Part shown: positions 41,475 to 50,399 of the stretch, piece after piece
How positions within the stretch are numbered: position 1 is the first letter of the stretch
How the letters are laid out: each line of letters opens with the position of its first letter
Source: Thermoleophilia bacterium
GTDB lineage: Bacteria > Actinomycetota > Thermoleophilia > UBA2241
Direction of reading: 5' to 3'
Assembly (NCBI GenBank): GCA_041393415.1
Contig: JAWKKE010000003.1
Location: 62,001 to 126,000 of the forward strand
Length of the DNA stretch: 64,000 nucleotides
Made by a program: the position numbers and the translations under genes
Notes under the pieces: generated by a model
The model's input: only the letters and a program-made list of their open reading frames with translations
Told to the model about the DNA's origin: nothing
Databases searched by the model: none

Positions 41475-42614
41475 GTGAGTGTGAGCGTCATGGCGCGAGG
41501 GCAAGCGACGGAGGGTCGTGACCTCGTCCTTGGTACCAGATGTTCTTTTCTCGACATTGAATGCAGCGGTGTATGTGCCTTCATGTCTACACTTGTTGGC
41601 GCTCCTCTGGGCGTAATTCTCTTGCGCATGAGCGGCGATTCGATCCTGTTCATCAACCCTCGTGCCCGTGAGTACCTTGCCGCAATGCGCATACCGGAGA
41701 ATGCTTCAGCGATTCGTGAGGCGCTGCTCGACGACCATGATCTCTCTCGTGCGCGCCCAGAATGGCACGAGGTTGCAGCCGCCGGGCGTAGCTACGAGTG
41801 CAGCGACTACTTTCTCGATGCCGGCCAGATCATCTTCGTGGCCGACGTCACCGATCGTAAGCGCTACGAATCGATTGCCATTCGCGCGGACATGGAGAGC
41901 AACACCGCGCGTCTTCTCTCGACAGTTCGTCACGAGATGGGCAATCCCGTCAATACGCTGAAGATGGCTCTCTCGGTATTGGGCGGCAGCTACGACGTGT
42001 TTTCTGATGACAAGCGCCGTGCGTACTTGGAGCAGTGTCGTAAGCAGGTGGGAGCGCTTGAGGAGATGCTCGGCTTGTTGCGCTCCTTCCACGCGGTTGA
42101 TTCGGTTGAGCCGGTGCCTCTGCTACTGAGCGCCGCGCTCAAGAACTTTGCGTGGCTCTTCGCGGAGAGTGCTCGAGAGCGCGGCGTCGAGTTCGTCATG
42201 GAGCAGTGCTCGGACGACTGCATTGTGCTCGGTCACCCACGGGCGTTGCAGCAGGTGCTGAGCAACGTGGCGGCTAACGCTCTCGAGGCTGTGGAGGATG
42301 GGGTCGGGGCGCGAATTGTGATGGGCATAGAAGAGGGGGCGCAGTACGTCACGGTCGCGCTGCAGGACAACGGACACGGAATCTCCGCAGATGCGCTCGC
42401 GAATGTCTTCACGCCTCTCTTCACCACCAAGGAGCACGGCACGGGTCTGGGCCTGCCCGTTGTTCAGCAGCTCATGTTGCGCATGCGCGGCGACATCGAA
42501 ATCGAGAGCACGGTAGGAAAGGGAACGGCGGTGCGGCTCATCTTGGCCCGGGCGGGTGCATCCCTTGGAGGATTGCTGAGCATGGAAGGTGCCGACGAGA
42601 TGGAGAGCGCGTGA
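41475..42614 (+). CDS. Soluble sensor histidine kinase
   Basis: About 379 aa without membrane helices. Residues ~35-125 look like a PAS-type sensor (GDSILFINPRAREYL ... YFLDAGQIIFVADVTDRKRY). The phospho-His is in STVRHEMGNPVNTLKMALSV; the ATPase has NVAANALEAVEDG, DNGHGIS and TTKEHGTGLGLPVVQQL. I chose GTG 41475 because GGAGAG lies 8 nt upstream; ATG 41490 and 41583 are alternatives. The stop overlaps the next gene (GTGA), a REC-DUF4388-Roadblock protein, its presumed partner. Confidence 0.88.
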   Translation: MSVSVMARGQATEGRDLVLGTRCSFLDIECSGVCAFMSTLVGAPLGVILLRMSGDSILFINPRAREYLAAMRIPENASAIREALLDDHDLSRARPEWHEVAAAGRSYECSDYFLDAGQIIFVADVTDRKRYESIAIRADMESNTARLLSTVRHEMGNPVNTLKMALSVLGGSYDVFSDDKRRAYLEQCRKQVGALEEMLGLLRSFHAVDSVEPVPLLLSAALKNFAWLFAESARERGVEFVMEQCSDDCIVLGHPRALQQVLSNVAANALEAVEDGVGARIVMGIEEGAQYVTVALQDNGHGISADALANVFTPLFTTKEHGTGLGLPVVQQLMLRMRGDIEIESTVGKGTAVRLILARAGASLGGLLSMEGADEMESA

Positions 42615-43849
42615 GTTGCACAGTTCTTCTCGTCGATGACGACGCGTTCTTCACCGAGAGCCTAAAGGATGGGCTGCTCGCCGGGAATCCACAGTACGGT
42701 GTGGCGACTGCGAACAACGTGGATGAGGCCACAGAGCTTCTCGACAAGAATAGCGTCGATCTAGTTGTTACTGATCTCAAGATGCCCGGCAAGAGCGGTT
42801 TCGACTTGCTTGCGCACCTTGTCCGGTACCATCCCGACGTGCCGGCGATCGTGATGACTGCCTTTGGAACCCCTGAGATGGAACAGCAAGCACTTGATCT
42901 TGGGGCGCTTCGAGTTCTGGCGAAGCCCGTCGACTTCGTTGGCTTGCGGAGCCAGATCGAAGAGGCTCTTGAGCCGGCGCCGGAAGGCGCGCCTCTCCAG
43001 GGAGTGTCGCCGGCAGGTCTGCTGCAACTGCTGGAGCTCGAGCGAACGACCTGTGTTGTCTACTTCACGCTCGGTGAGCGCAAGGCGCGCATCGCGGTTG
43101 TCGACGGGACGCCTCGTGATGCTCGCTGCGGCGAGGTGCGTGGGGAAGACGCCTTCTTCGAGATGCTGCGCTGGTCGAAGCCGCAGATTGCTCTGGGGAA
43201 TCTGCGCTGGAATCTAACTCGATCTATTGATCGGAGCATGCAGGAGTTGCTTCTCGAGGACGCCAGACACAGGGACGAGCGCGTGCGCGACGGAGTCGCG
43301 ACGGGTGGGGAATCCGGAGTTGATCAGAGTGACGACCCGTTCGCAAGCGCGGGCGGACAAGAGGAGAAGAGCACGGTCATAGGCGGTACGGCCCGGCCGA
43401 ATCTCTCGGGCGCGGGCCTGTTACACACCTCGAATGAATACGGACGCAGCCTGGAGTTCGGCGCTGAGAAGGAGCAATCAAGGGCACTCGAGACCCTTCT
43501 CGCAGAACTCAAGAGCGTTGACGGATACGTCGCCTGCGGCGTCATGAGCTTTGCTGGCGAGGTCTTGGCGTGTCACTCAACTGACTCCATGGTCGATGTC
43601 CGGCTCGTCGGCGCGGCCTTCAACGATATCTTCCGTTCGGCGCACGCGGCGTCGGACGAGATCGGGATGAAGCCGTGCAATGAGATTGTGATCATGACGC
43701 CGCTTGGCCAGATCATCCTACGTTGCTCGGGCGCGGATTCGCCGGCGCACGTCCATGTGATGGCTGTCATGAGATCAGATGGTAACCGCGCACTCATGGA
43801 GATGAACGTGGAGAAGATCCTACCGAAAGCCGTTGCCGAGCTGATCTGA
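42611..43849 (+). CDS. Response regulator: REC - DUF4388 - Roadblock/LC7-like
   Basis: 412 aa. The receiver (1-120) has VLLVDDDAFFTESL, phospho-Asp in LVVTDLKMPGKSG and Lys in VLAKPVDF. Residues ~125-225 match DUF4388 (GVSPAGLLQLLELERTT ... GEVRGEDAFFEML). After a low-complexity linker, residues ~295-412 resemble a Roadblock/LC7 domain (LLAELKSVDGYVACGVMSFA ... NEIVIMTPLGQIILR). There is no DNA-binding domain. Roadblock proteins regulate small GTPases of the MglA type, so output through polarity, motility or pili is an inference. Paired with the upstream kinase by a 4-nt overlap. Confidence 0.85.
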   Translation: MSCTVLLVDDDAFFTESLKDGLLAGNPQYGVATANNVDEATELLDKNSVDLVVTDLKMPGKSGFDLLAHLVRYHPDVPAIVMTAFGTPEMEQQALDLGALRVLAKPVDFVGLRSQIEEALEPAPEGAPLQGVSPAGLLQLLELERTTCVVYFTLGERKARIAVVDGTPRDARCGEVRGEDAFFEMLRWSKPQIALGNLRWNLTRSIDRSMQELLLEDARHRDERVRDGVATGGESGVDQSDDPFASAGGQEEKSTVIGGTARPNLSGAGLLHTSNEYGRSLEFGAEKEQSRALETLLAELKSVDGYVACGVMSFAGEVLACHSTDSMVDVRLVGAAFNDIFRSAHAASDEIGMKPCNEIVIMTPLGQIILRCSGADSPAHVHVMAVMRSDGNRALMEMNVEKILPKAVAELI

Positions 43850-43864
43850 TCCTGGACCTGACGA

Positions 43865-43910
43865 CAGAGGACCGGCGGGGATGAAGGGCATCATCCCCGC
43901 CGGTCCTCTG
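43865..43910. terminator. Strong terminator hairpin (20-bp stem)
   Basis: CAGAGGACCGGCGGGGATGA pairs perfectly with TCATCCCCGCCGGTCCTCTG around a 6-nt loop, followed by TTCTC. It lies 16 nt after the REC-Roadblock stop and before a convergent gene. Confidence 0.85.
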
Positions 43911-44030
43911 TTCTCCCGCCTGCTTCGGCTCATCCAGGAGTAGTGTGATTGGTGATCGTGTGACTCTCCCCAAACGCAGTGATCAGGTCACGCGATCGCC
44001 AGCGTGGGTCGGTTGCTCAGTTGACCTGCC

Positions 44031-46520
44031 TCAGTCCTCCTGCGACAGCGAGCGGTCGATCGTCGAGTCGATCTCCGGCTCCAGCTTAGTGCCGGAAGTC
44101 GTGGGAGGAAGAGGCGCGGCCTCGCCGTCGTTCCTCAGGAGGGCGATCTCGCCGCTCATCATTGCGTCGAACGCCTTCGCCTTCAGTCGAGCGCGCGTCT
44201 CTTCGATGCGTTGACGCATCTCGGCCTGGTTGACGCTCTCGGAGCGCATTGCGGACGGTCCCGATGCCGGTTGCTCAAGCGGGACGCCGTCGCCGAACTC
44301 CTCCGATTCCGCTGTAGGCGCTGCCGTGTTGGGCTGCGTGTCTGCTGCGGGCGTCGGTGTTGTGAAGATGGAAGCCGGTGTCGGGACTGGTGCGAATGGC
44401 ATGGGTGCCGGTGCGACCACTTCTGGCGTCTCGGCGATCGGCGGAGCGGCCTCGTCGACGGGGACTGGTTCAGTGACGGGGGCGAAACGCGTCGCTGTCG
44501 ACTCGGGCGCCATCGCCTGTTGCTCGAGCGCGGGCGATGGGTAGTCCATCGCGGCTGGCACGGTGCCTTCGGCAGGCACGGAGGGAGGTGCGAAGAAGGA
44601 CGGCGGGATGGGTGGCTGCTCCGCGGGGCTCTGCGCTGGTGCGTTCGACTCTGCAAGCACGGCTTCGTGCGGTTCTGCCCATGGCGCTTGGGGCTCCGCG
44701 TCAGTACGGGCGCCCCCCGCTGCAAATGGCGCCGCCGGCTCGGGTGCGACCGGCACGAACGGCTGTGCCGCTGCGGTCGTTTCGAGCACTGACGGCGAAG
44801 TGGCGTCGATCGGGGCCTCAGTGATCCACGGCGACTGGCTCACAGCCGGCGTCTCTGTCTTCGCTTGTCCGAAGATGACCGTCGGAATGGCGGAGGCACC
44901 GTCGATCGTCGCGGCAGACTCCACGCCGGGACTCGCGTCGTTGTTTGTAGCGGCCTGCTCGCTCATGGGTGCGCCTTGGACAGGTTGCTCCGCGGGCTCT
45001 GGCTTGGCGGGAGCCGCTGCGATCGGGGTCTCTTGGGCCACTACCAGGGGAGCAACGGGCTCGCCAGTCTCTTGCTCGGGCTCAATGATGGGCTCCGAAG
45101 AGGCGGTCTCTGCGACGGCGATCGGTTCTGCCGGTGAAGCATCCGCCACGGGCGGCTCACTAATTGGCGGCGACTGGTAAAGTGACGGGGCGCCGTCCGC
45201 CGGCGCTTTGGCGACCCACGGGGAGGTGCTCGCGGTTGGACCGGGTTCGACGACAGATGTGGCCGGAGCCGGCGACGGGGTGACCTCGGGGGTGGTCCAC
45301 GTCACGACTGGCGACTGGTCCTGTTCGGCCAAACGCGCCTCTGCATCAGGCGACGGTGGAAAAGTGGTCGCCGGTGATGCCCCATCCGGAAGCGGTGCCA
45401 CCTCCTGGTTCATGGTGACGAAATCGCTTGCTGCACTTGCCGGAGCCGGCGACGGCGTATCTGCTGCCGGCGCTGTCGACCCAGTGGGAGGCTCAAGGAC
45501 CGCTGATGGCAACATTTCCGGTGAGGGTGCGGCGGGCGGCATTGCGAATGGCACATGCGCAACCGCGGCGGCCTCATCGGCGGGCGGCTCCGCGAAGAGT
45601 GGGGCCTCGTTGCGATTCCACACGCCCGTATCGGGAATGAGACCTTGGCCAGGAAGCCATTCGGTGCTCGGGGTGGGCGAAGGTCGCGGTTCAGAAGCGG
45701 CGGGCGCGGCGCCGACCGCCTCGCCGGCCTGCCATGTCTCAAAGTCAGTTGAACTACTGGACGGCGTCGCCTCAACGCTGGAGTCTGGAATGAGTCCAGC
45801 CGCGTCCGGATTCTCGGCCGGTCGTTCTGAAGTTAGAAGCTCGGCCGACGAGAAAGGCTCCGCCAGGTCGGCGGCGATTGCCGCTCTGGTCGCTTCTATC
45901 TGCGCCAAGAGATCGATGCCGCTAACTCGAAGGTTCGGTTGGGCTGTCGCCGTAGTGTCGAGTTCGGTTGTCGCCGGGGGTTCTTCCGAGACGACCGGAG
46001 GTGCGGTTACCGCTGGTGGCGTCTCTTCGAATGGCGCAGCGGACTGTGTCTGCGGCTCGGCAAGGGCTTCGACAAGTGGCGACGCGGTTGGCGTCGGTGT
46101 CTCCGGGAGCGTGGCAATTGGAGGCGCCGACAGGTGCTCGACGATCGTCGGCACGACCAGTGGTTCTGCGAGGAAGGGCGGAATGCCGGCAGCTGGCTCT
46201 TCGGGAGGGATGCTGGGGCTCGGGTGGTCCACCGGTTCAGCCGGCGCGCTTGCCGCGGGCATGTCCGCAGTGGTGTCGGTGACGAGCGGCACCTCGTCGG
46301 CATTGCGCTGTGCGTGTTCGGCCTCCGGGGCTACTGCGACCGACGAGTGCGCGTCCTCGCTGTCGGCGTGCGGAAACGTCTCTGCCGGCGGCGGCAGTAG
46401 GCGATCGGTGGCGGTCGCCAGCAGCTGTTCGCGGAACTCACGGCCGCTCTTCGGGGCGAGTAGAACGCCGGCCGCGGCTCCGATCGAAAGTCCGAACAAG
46501 AACTTGATGAGCCGCATCAT
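44031..46520 (-). CDS. Very long Pro/Ala-rich protein with N-terminal YtxH-like anchor
   Basis: 829 aa. The first ~35 residues, MRLIKFLFGLSIGAAAGVLL then APKSGREFREQLLA, match YtxH/gas-vesicle GvpP-like anchors (one short membrane helix). Residues ~50-770 are low-complexity Pro/Ala/Glu/Val without tryptophan-rich or catalytic blocks, probably disordered. The C-terminus (~770-829) has a helical EMRQRIEETRARLKAKAFDAMM segment. AGGAGG precedes the ATG. YtxH proteins are normally about 100-150 aa, so the expansion is extreme. Function unknown; a spacer or tether at the envelope is a guess. Confidence 0.7.
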   Translation of the reverse strand: MMRLIKFLFGLSIGAAAGVLLAPKSGREFREQLLATATDRLLPPPAETFPHADSEDAHSSVAVAPEAEHAQRNADEVPLVTDTTADMPAASAPAEPVDHPSPSIPPEEPAAGIPPFLAEPLVVPTIVEHLSAPPIATLPETPTPTASPLVEALAEPQTQSAAPFEETPPAVTAPPVVSEEPPATTELDTTATAQPNLRVSGIDLLAQIEATRAAIAADLAEPFSSAELLTSERPAENPDAAGLIPDSSVEATPSSSSTDFETWQAGEAVGAAPAASEPRPSPTPSTEWLPGQGLIPDTGVWNRNEAPLFAEPPADEAAAVAHVPFAMPPAAPSPEMLPSAVLEPPTGSTAPAADTPSPAPASAASDFVTMNQEVAPLPDGASPATTFPPSPDAEARLAEQDQSPVVTWTTPEVTPSPAPATSVVEPGPTASTSPWVAKAPADGAPSLYQSPPISEPPVADASPAEPIAVAETASSEPIIEPEQETGEPVAPLVVAQETPIAAAPAKPEPAEQPVQGAPMSEQAATNNDASPGVESAATIDGASAIPTVIFGQAKTETPAVSQSPWITEAPIDATSPSVLETTAAAQPFVPVAPEPAAPFAAGGARTDAEPQAPWAEPHEAVLAESNAPAQSPAEQPPIPPSFFAPPSVPAEGTVPAAMDYPSPALEQQAMAPESTATRFAPVTEPVPVDEAAPPIAETPEVVAPAPMPFAPVPTPASIFTTPTPAADTQPNTAAPTAESEEFGDGVPLEQPASGPSAMRSESVNQAEMRQRIEETRARLKAKAFDAMMSGEIALLRNDGEAAPLPPTTSGTKLEPEIDSTIDRSLSQED

Positions 46521-46611
46521 CGATGCCTCCTTGGCTGCTGCCCTATCATTGGCCAGCCCGATGCCGCGGACTAGCGAGATGTACCTTCGGAAGAAAATAG
46601 CGCGGACTTTA

Positions 46612-46628
46612 CCAGTCTACAAGACTGG
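46612..46628. repeat. Short hairpin CCAGTCT-ACA-AGACTGG
   Basis: A 7-bp perfect stem with 3-nt loop between the small membrane protein gene and the YtxH-like gene (both minus strand). It could be a terminator for the former or an operator; on the minus strand a TATTTT -10-like hexamer lies just downstream. Confidence 0.4.
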
Positions 46629-46660
46629 CAACACGGCATGTCCGAGGGCGATGTCGTTGG

Positions 46661-47062
46661 TCAGGCGATGCGTTGAACGGTCACTCTCTCGCCTTCCACC
46701 GCCTGTACAACAACTACCCATTGAGCGCCGTGCTGTTGAGATACTGCGCCGGCGATCTCGACGAGCGCTCTGTACGCGTGTTGGCTGGCGAAAGCGACGA
46801 CTGGCAGCATGGGCCGGTAGCCGACCTGGACGCGCACACCGTCAGCCGATTGCTTCAGAAGGATTGGCTCGGGGCTGAATTCCCGCAGCGAGGCAATGCT
46901 CGACGGGCTCATCTGGAGCAGCCCGAGCGTTGGTTGGAAGGCCGCCGGAGACGCGTCGTACTTGGAGCGCATCTTTGTTGCGTACCACCACGCTCCCATC
47001 ATGACGCCGATGGCGACGATGGCAAATACGGCCGCTGCGACGACCGTCGTACTACTCAACAC
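46661..47062 (-). CDS. Small single-pass membrane protein, unknown function
   Basis: About 133 aa starting at a GTG (47062) that overlaps the end of rarA. It has one helix (STTVVAAAVFAIVAIGVMMG) followed by a soluble domain with PTLGLLQMSPSSIASLREFS and YRALVEIAGAVSQQHGAQWV. I do not recognise a family. Translational coupling to rarA suggests co-expression, but no functional link is evident. An upstream ATG at 47221 would place 53 residues inside rarA and is unlikely. Confidence 0.6.
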   Translation of the reverse strand: MLSSTTVVAAAVFAIVAIGVMMGAWWYATKMRSKYDASPAAFQPTLGLLQMSPSSIASLREFSPEPILLKQSADGVRVQVGYRPMLPVVAFASQHAYRALVEIAGAVSQQHGAQWVVVVQAVEGERVTVQRIA

Positions 47063-48428
47063 TCGGCACCTCGTCTTCACTGGCCGGCGCCAGGGGGCGC
47101 ACGGACGTCCGTTTCGTCTCGGCCAAGCGCTCGGCCATGGCCGCCTCCACTCCGCGTATCGGCAGATAGAAGCGGCGTCCCAAGAGGCCATCTGGAAGGT
47201 AGGCCTCGTCGATCCAGCCACCCGCGTCGTGTGGCGAGTGGTAGCCGACGCCGTGTCCTTGGTTGCGGGCTCCGCTGTAATTCGCTGAGCGGAGACGCGC
47301 CGGTGGAGACGCGTTCCCGTGATGCTCTACCTCGCTCATGGCCGCGTCGATGGCGCGGATGGCGGCGTTGCTCTTCGTCGCAAGCGCTAAGTACGTGGCT
47401 GCCTGACTGAGGTTGATTCGGCACTCAGGTAGTCCGACTCGCTCGACTGCCTGTGCCGCCGCTACGGCCAGGGGGAGCGCCTGTGGGTCCGCGTTGCCTA
47501 TGTCTTCGCTGGCGAAGATGATCATGCGCCGCGCCACGAACTCGGGATCCTCACCGCCGGCGAGCATGGCGGCCAGATAGTAGACGGCGGCGTCTGCGTC
47601 GCTTCCGCGGAGCGACTTGATGAATGCCGAGATCGTGTCGTAGTGCGCGGTAGCCCGGTCGTACGACACCGCGCTGCGCTGAGCCGCGTCGCGGAGATCT
47701 TCGAGGCTGATCGTGAGGGCGCCGCCGGCGTCGGGCGGCTGGTCGGTCAAGGCGCCGCGCGCCTTCCATGCCGCTTCGAGGGCGTTGAGTGCAACGCGAG
47801 CGTCCCCGTTCGCCATGTCTGCCAGGAAATCCTGCCCTTCGCTTGTGAGGTGGACGCGATTGGCGCCGAGACCGCGCTCTTCGTCGGTCAACGCGCAAGA
47901 GACGAGATCGCGAACGCTCTCGTGACTGAGCGGTTCAAAGCGGTAGAGCTGGCAGCGCGAGATCAGAGCCGTCGTGACCTGGAAATAGGGGTTTTCGGTT
48001 GTGGCGCCCACCAGCGTGACCACGCCGTCTTCGATAGCGGGCAGAAGGGCATCTTGCTGCGTCTTGTTGAAGCGATGGATCTCATCGACAAACAGAACAG
48101 TGTGCTTGCCGTTGAGGGTTCGGGCTTCGTGTGCGCTGCGGATAGCCGATCTTACGTCTGCAGTTCCCGCGTTAACTGCGGAGAGTTGAACGAATCCGGA
48201 GCCAGTCTCCTTCGCCACGAGTCGCGCGAGTGTGGTCTTGCCCGAGCCTGGCGGCCCGTAGAAGATCATGCTGAGCGTGTGTCCTCGCTCGATCGCGGTG
48301 CGCAGGACAGTGCCGGGCGCGATGATGTGATCCTGTCCGACGAATTCACTCAGCCGGCGCGGGCGCATGCGTGCCGCCAAGGGTGCTTCCGCTGCGATTT
48401 GTGCGTCGCTGAGCGAAAAGAGATCCAT
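47052..48428 (-). CDS. rarA: Replication-associated recombination protein A (RarA/MgsA)
   Basis: AAA+ ATPase acting at stalled replication forks, 458 aa. It has PLAARMRPRRLSEFVGQDHI, Walker A GPPGSGKTTLARLVA, Walker B TVLFVDEIHRFNKTQQDALL, sensor ATTENPYF and the C-terminal tetramerisation region KSLRGSDADAAVYYLAAML, HHGNASPPARLRSANYSG. Length and order match the family. TACACT lies 6 nt before the ATG, consistent with a leaderless transcript. Divergent from the small gene at 48496. Confidence 0.96.
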   Translation of the reverse strand: MDLFSLSDAQIAAEAPLAARMRPRRLSEFVGQDHIIAPGTVLRTAIERGHTLSMIFYGPPGSGKTTLARLVAKETGSGFVQLSAVNAGTADVRSAIRSAHEARTLNGKHTVLFVDEIHRFNKTQQDALLPAIEDGVVTLVGATTENPYFQVTTALISRCQLYRFEPLSHESVRDLVSCALTDEERGLGANRVHLTSEGQDFLADMANGDARVALNALEAAWKARGALTDQPPDAGGALTISLEDLRDAAQRSAVSYDRATAHYDTISAFIKSLRGSDADAAVYYLAAMLAGGEDPEFVARRMIIFASEDIGNADPQALPLAVAAAQAVERVGLPECRINLSQAATYLALATKSNAAIRAIDAAMSEVEHHGNASPPARLRSANYSGARNQGHGVGYHSPHDAGGWIDEAYLPDGLLGRRFYLPIRGVEAAMAERLAETKRTSVRPLAPASEDEVPSVE

Positions 48429-48434
48429 GAACTC

Positions 48435-48440
48435 AGTGTA
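48435..48440 (-). promoter_or_regulatory. -10 hexamer TACACT, leaderless rarA
   Basis: TACACT on the minus strand is separated by 6 nt from the rarA ATG at 48428. Confidence 0.5.
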
Positions 48441-48483
48441 GTGCTCTGCGTGTGATCGCGCATGCTCTCAATGGGTGTGGTGG

Positions 48484-48489
48484 TATACT
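48484..48489 (+). promoter_or_regulatory. Extended -10 TGGTATACT of the small gene at 48496
   Basis: TATACT with an upstream TG (extended -10) ends 6 nt before the ATG; the transcript should begin at the start codon. Confidence 0.6.
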
Positions 48490-48495
48490 GCGGCG

Positions 48496-48771
48496 ATGAT
48501 CATCGACGCCAGCAGAGAGCCGCGTTTGCAGCTCGACGACGCTGAGCCGTTCGCCATCGACGGCTGTGAAGTCACACGCGATGTTGCCAGCTCGTCGCTC
48601 ACCAACATTGTCCGTGGTGGTAGTGCGATCGCGCTGCCCGTCGGTGCGCGAGTCACACTCTGGACTGGACCAAACGTCGTCTTCGTTGGCAAGGCCGTCG
48701 ATCCAGGGCATGTGCTCGACCTGCTCTCCACGGAGAGCGATGACACGCTGAGCGACGACGAGATCATCTGA
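48496..48771 (+). CDS. Conserved-looking small acidic protein, unknown function
   Basis: 91 aa, acidic, with a beta-rich pattern (GSAIALPVGARVTLWTGPNV, VFVGKAVDPGHVLDLL) and a Ser/Asp/Glu tail. No family recognised. ATG 48496 is preceded by an extended -10 at leaderless distance. A GTG at 48475 would overlap the promoter and is less likely. It lies 24 nt before rmlA, so it may lead the rhamnose gene transcript. Confidence 0.6.
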   Translation: MIIDASREPRLQLDDAEPFAIDGCEVTRDVASSSLTNIVRGGSAIALPVGARVTLWTGPNVVFVGKAVDPGHVLDLLSTESDDTLSDDEII

Positions 48772-48795
48772 TCTCGGCCTGGATCTCGGCTTCGC

Positions 48796-49857
48796 ATGAA
48801 AGGTTTGGTTCTCAGCGGCGGTGCCGGTACGCGGCTGCGACCCATCACTCACACGTCCGCGAAACAGCTCGTCCCAGTCGCCAACAAGCCGGTGCTGTTC
48901 TACGGGCTCGAGGCAATGCGCGCCGCTGGCATCAGTGAGGTGGGGATCGTTGTCGGTGACACTCACGCCGAGATCGAGGCTGCGGTTGGCGACGGTAGCC
49001 GTTTCGGACTTCGCATCACCTACATCCAGCAGGAAGCGCCGCTGGGTCTTGCGCACGCGGTTCTCGTCAGTGAAGCCTTCCTTGGCAACGAGCCATTCGT
49101 CATGTATCTGGGGGACAACCTGCTCAAGGAGGGTATCGCGCCGTTCGTTGGGGTGTTTGACGCTCATCGACCGGATGCGCTGATCCTTCTGCAGCGTGTG
49201 GCGAATCCTCAGGCATATGGCATTGCCGAACTCGAGGATGACCGCGTTGTACGACTGGTCGAGAAGCCGGCGGTTCCGCAAAGTGATCTCGCTCTCGTGG
49301 GGGTGTATCTATTCACGCCCGACGTGTTCGCCAGCATCAAGTCGATTACGTACTCCGCGCGCGGCGAGCTCGAGATCACCGAGGCGATCCAGCACATGAT
49401 CGATCGCGGCCTGCGCGTTGAGGCGCACCGCGTGACAGGCTGGTGGAAAGACACGGGCCGCCTCGAAGACATGCTGGAAGCCAATCGTCTTGTGCTCAGC
49501 ACGCTTGAAGGGGCCGTTGACGGTGAAATGGTCGATACGGTCCTCGAGGGCGTTGTGCGCGTTGGCCCCGGCAGCCGGCTAGAGCGCTGCACCGTGCGTG
49601 GCCCCACCATCATCGGTGCGGGTTGCCGAATCGCAGACACGTACATTGGCCCGTACACTGCGATCAATGATGGTGTGACAATCGACGATGCGGAAATCGA
49701 ACACTCCATAATTCTTGAGAACAGTCGTATCTCACAGCTGGGCGCGCGCATGACGGATAGCCTCGTTGGGCGAGACTGCATTATCGCTCACGCGGCAGGT
49801 CGTCCGGCCGCCTATCGCTTCATGATCGGCGACTCAAGTCAGATTGGAATCCTATGA
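48796..49857 (+). CDS. rmlA: Glucose-1-phosphate thymidylyltransferase (long form)
   Basis: Makes dTDP-glucose from dTTP and glucose 1-phosphate, first step to dTDP-L-rhamnose. The 353-aa protein has LVLSGGAGTRLRPITHTSAK (nucleotide loop, catalytic Arg and Lys), YLGDNLLKEG (metal Asp), and GWWKDTGRLEDMLEAN. A C-terminal left-handed beta-helix (residues ~245-350) marks the long RmlA/RffH-like form. It heads rmlA-rmlC-rmlD-rmlB. Confidence 0.95.
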   Translation: MKGLVLSGGAGTRLRPITHTSAKQLVPVANKPVLFYGLEAMRAAGISEVGIVVGDTHAEIEAAVGDGSRFGLRITYIQQEAPLGLAHAVLVSEAFLGNEPFVMYLGDNLLKEGIAPFVGVFDAHRPDALILLQRVANPQAYGIAELEDDRVVRLVEKPAVPQSDLALVGVYLFTPDVFASIKSITYSARGELEITEAIQHMIDRGLRVEAHRVTGWWKDTGRLEDMLEANRLVLSTLEGAVDGEMVDTVLEGVVRVGPGSRLERCTVRGPTIIGAGCRIADTYIGPYTAINDGVTIDDAEIEHSIILENSRISQLGARMTDSLVGRDCIIAHAAGRPAAYRFMIGDSSQIGIL

Positions 49858-49906
49858 CGGGCGCCGACGGCTCGTGAGCTGCGTCCAGTCGGGAGGTTAA
49901 GCAGAC

Positions 49907-50380
49907 ATGATCGACGGCGTCATGGTGAAGAGACTGAAAGTGATTCCCGACGAGCGCGGACGGCTCATGGAGTGTCTGCGCAGCGACGACGAGCTGTTCG
50001 TTCGCTTCGGCCAGTTCTACGTGACGACCACCTTTCCCGGGATCGTGAAAGGTTGGCACCTTCATGACCTGCAGCACGACAACGTTGTTTGCGTGAAAGG
50101 CATGATCAAGTTGGTGCTGTACGACGGTCGATCCGGCGAGGAAGGGCAGCCGGTTTCTGCCACAGCTGGACAGCTCGATGAGCTCTTTCTCGGGGAGCAC
50201 AATCCGCTCTTGGTACGCATCCCCCCGGGAGTGTGGCATGGGTGGAAGTGTACGAGCATGGAAGAGGCCTACATCGTGAACGCTTCCACCGAGGTCTACC
50301 AGTACGAGCACCCCGACCAGCGCGAACTACCTCACGACACTCCCTTGATCCCGTACGACTGGGGCGTCCGCCTGCGCTAG
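49907..50380 (+). CDS. rmlC: dTDP-4-dehydrorhamnose 3,5-epimerase family protein
   Basis: Cupin-fold epimerase, 157 aa (family usually ~180, so slightly short). It has DERGRLMECLRSDDELF, the conserved His in VKGWHLHDLQHDNVVCVKG, IPPGVWHGWKC and a Tyr-rich C-terminal block (YQYEHPDQRELPHD). GGAGG lies 9 nt before ATG. Sequence differs from textbook RmlC in the active-site stretch, so a related 3- or 5-epimerase of another dTDP-sugar is possible. Operon position supports rhamnose synthesis. Confidence 0.85.
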   Translation: MIDGVMVKRLKVIPDERGRLMECLRSDDELFVRFGQFYVTTTFPGIVKGWHLHDLQHDNVVCVKGMIKLVLYDGRSGEEGQPVSATAGQLDELFLGEHNPLLVRIPPGVWHGWKCTSMEEAYIVNASTEVYQYEHPDQRELPHDTPLIPYDWGVRLR

Positions 50381-50399
50381 CAGGTTGCCGAGCCTATAT

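Noticed and set aside
45208..46878. Long plus-strand ORF (556 codons) opposite the Pro/Ala-rich gene
   Set aside because: It is low-complexity Gly/Ser/Ala with no domain and mirrors the codon bias of the minus-strand gene, which has a strong ribosome site and a recognisable YtxH-type N-terminus.
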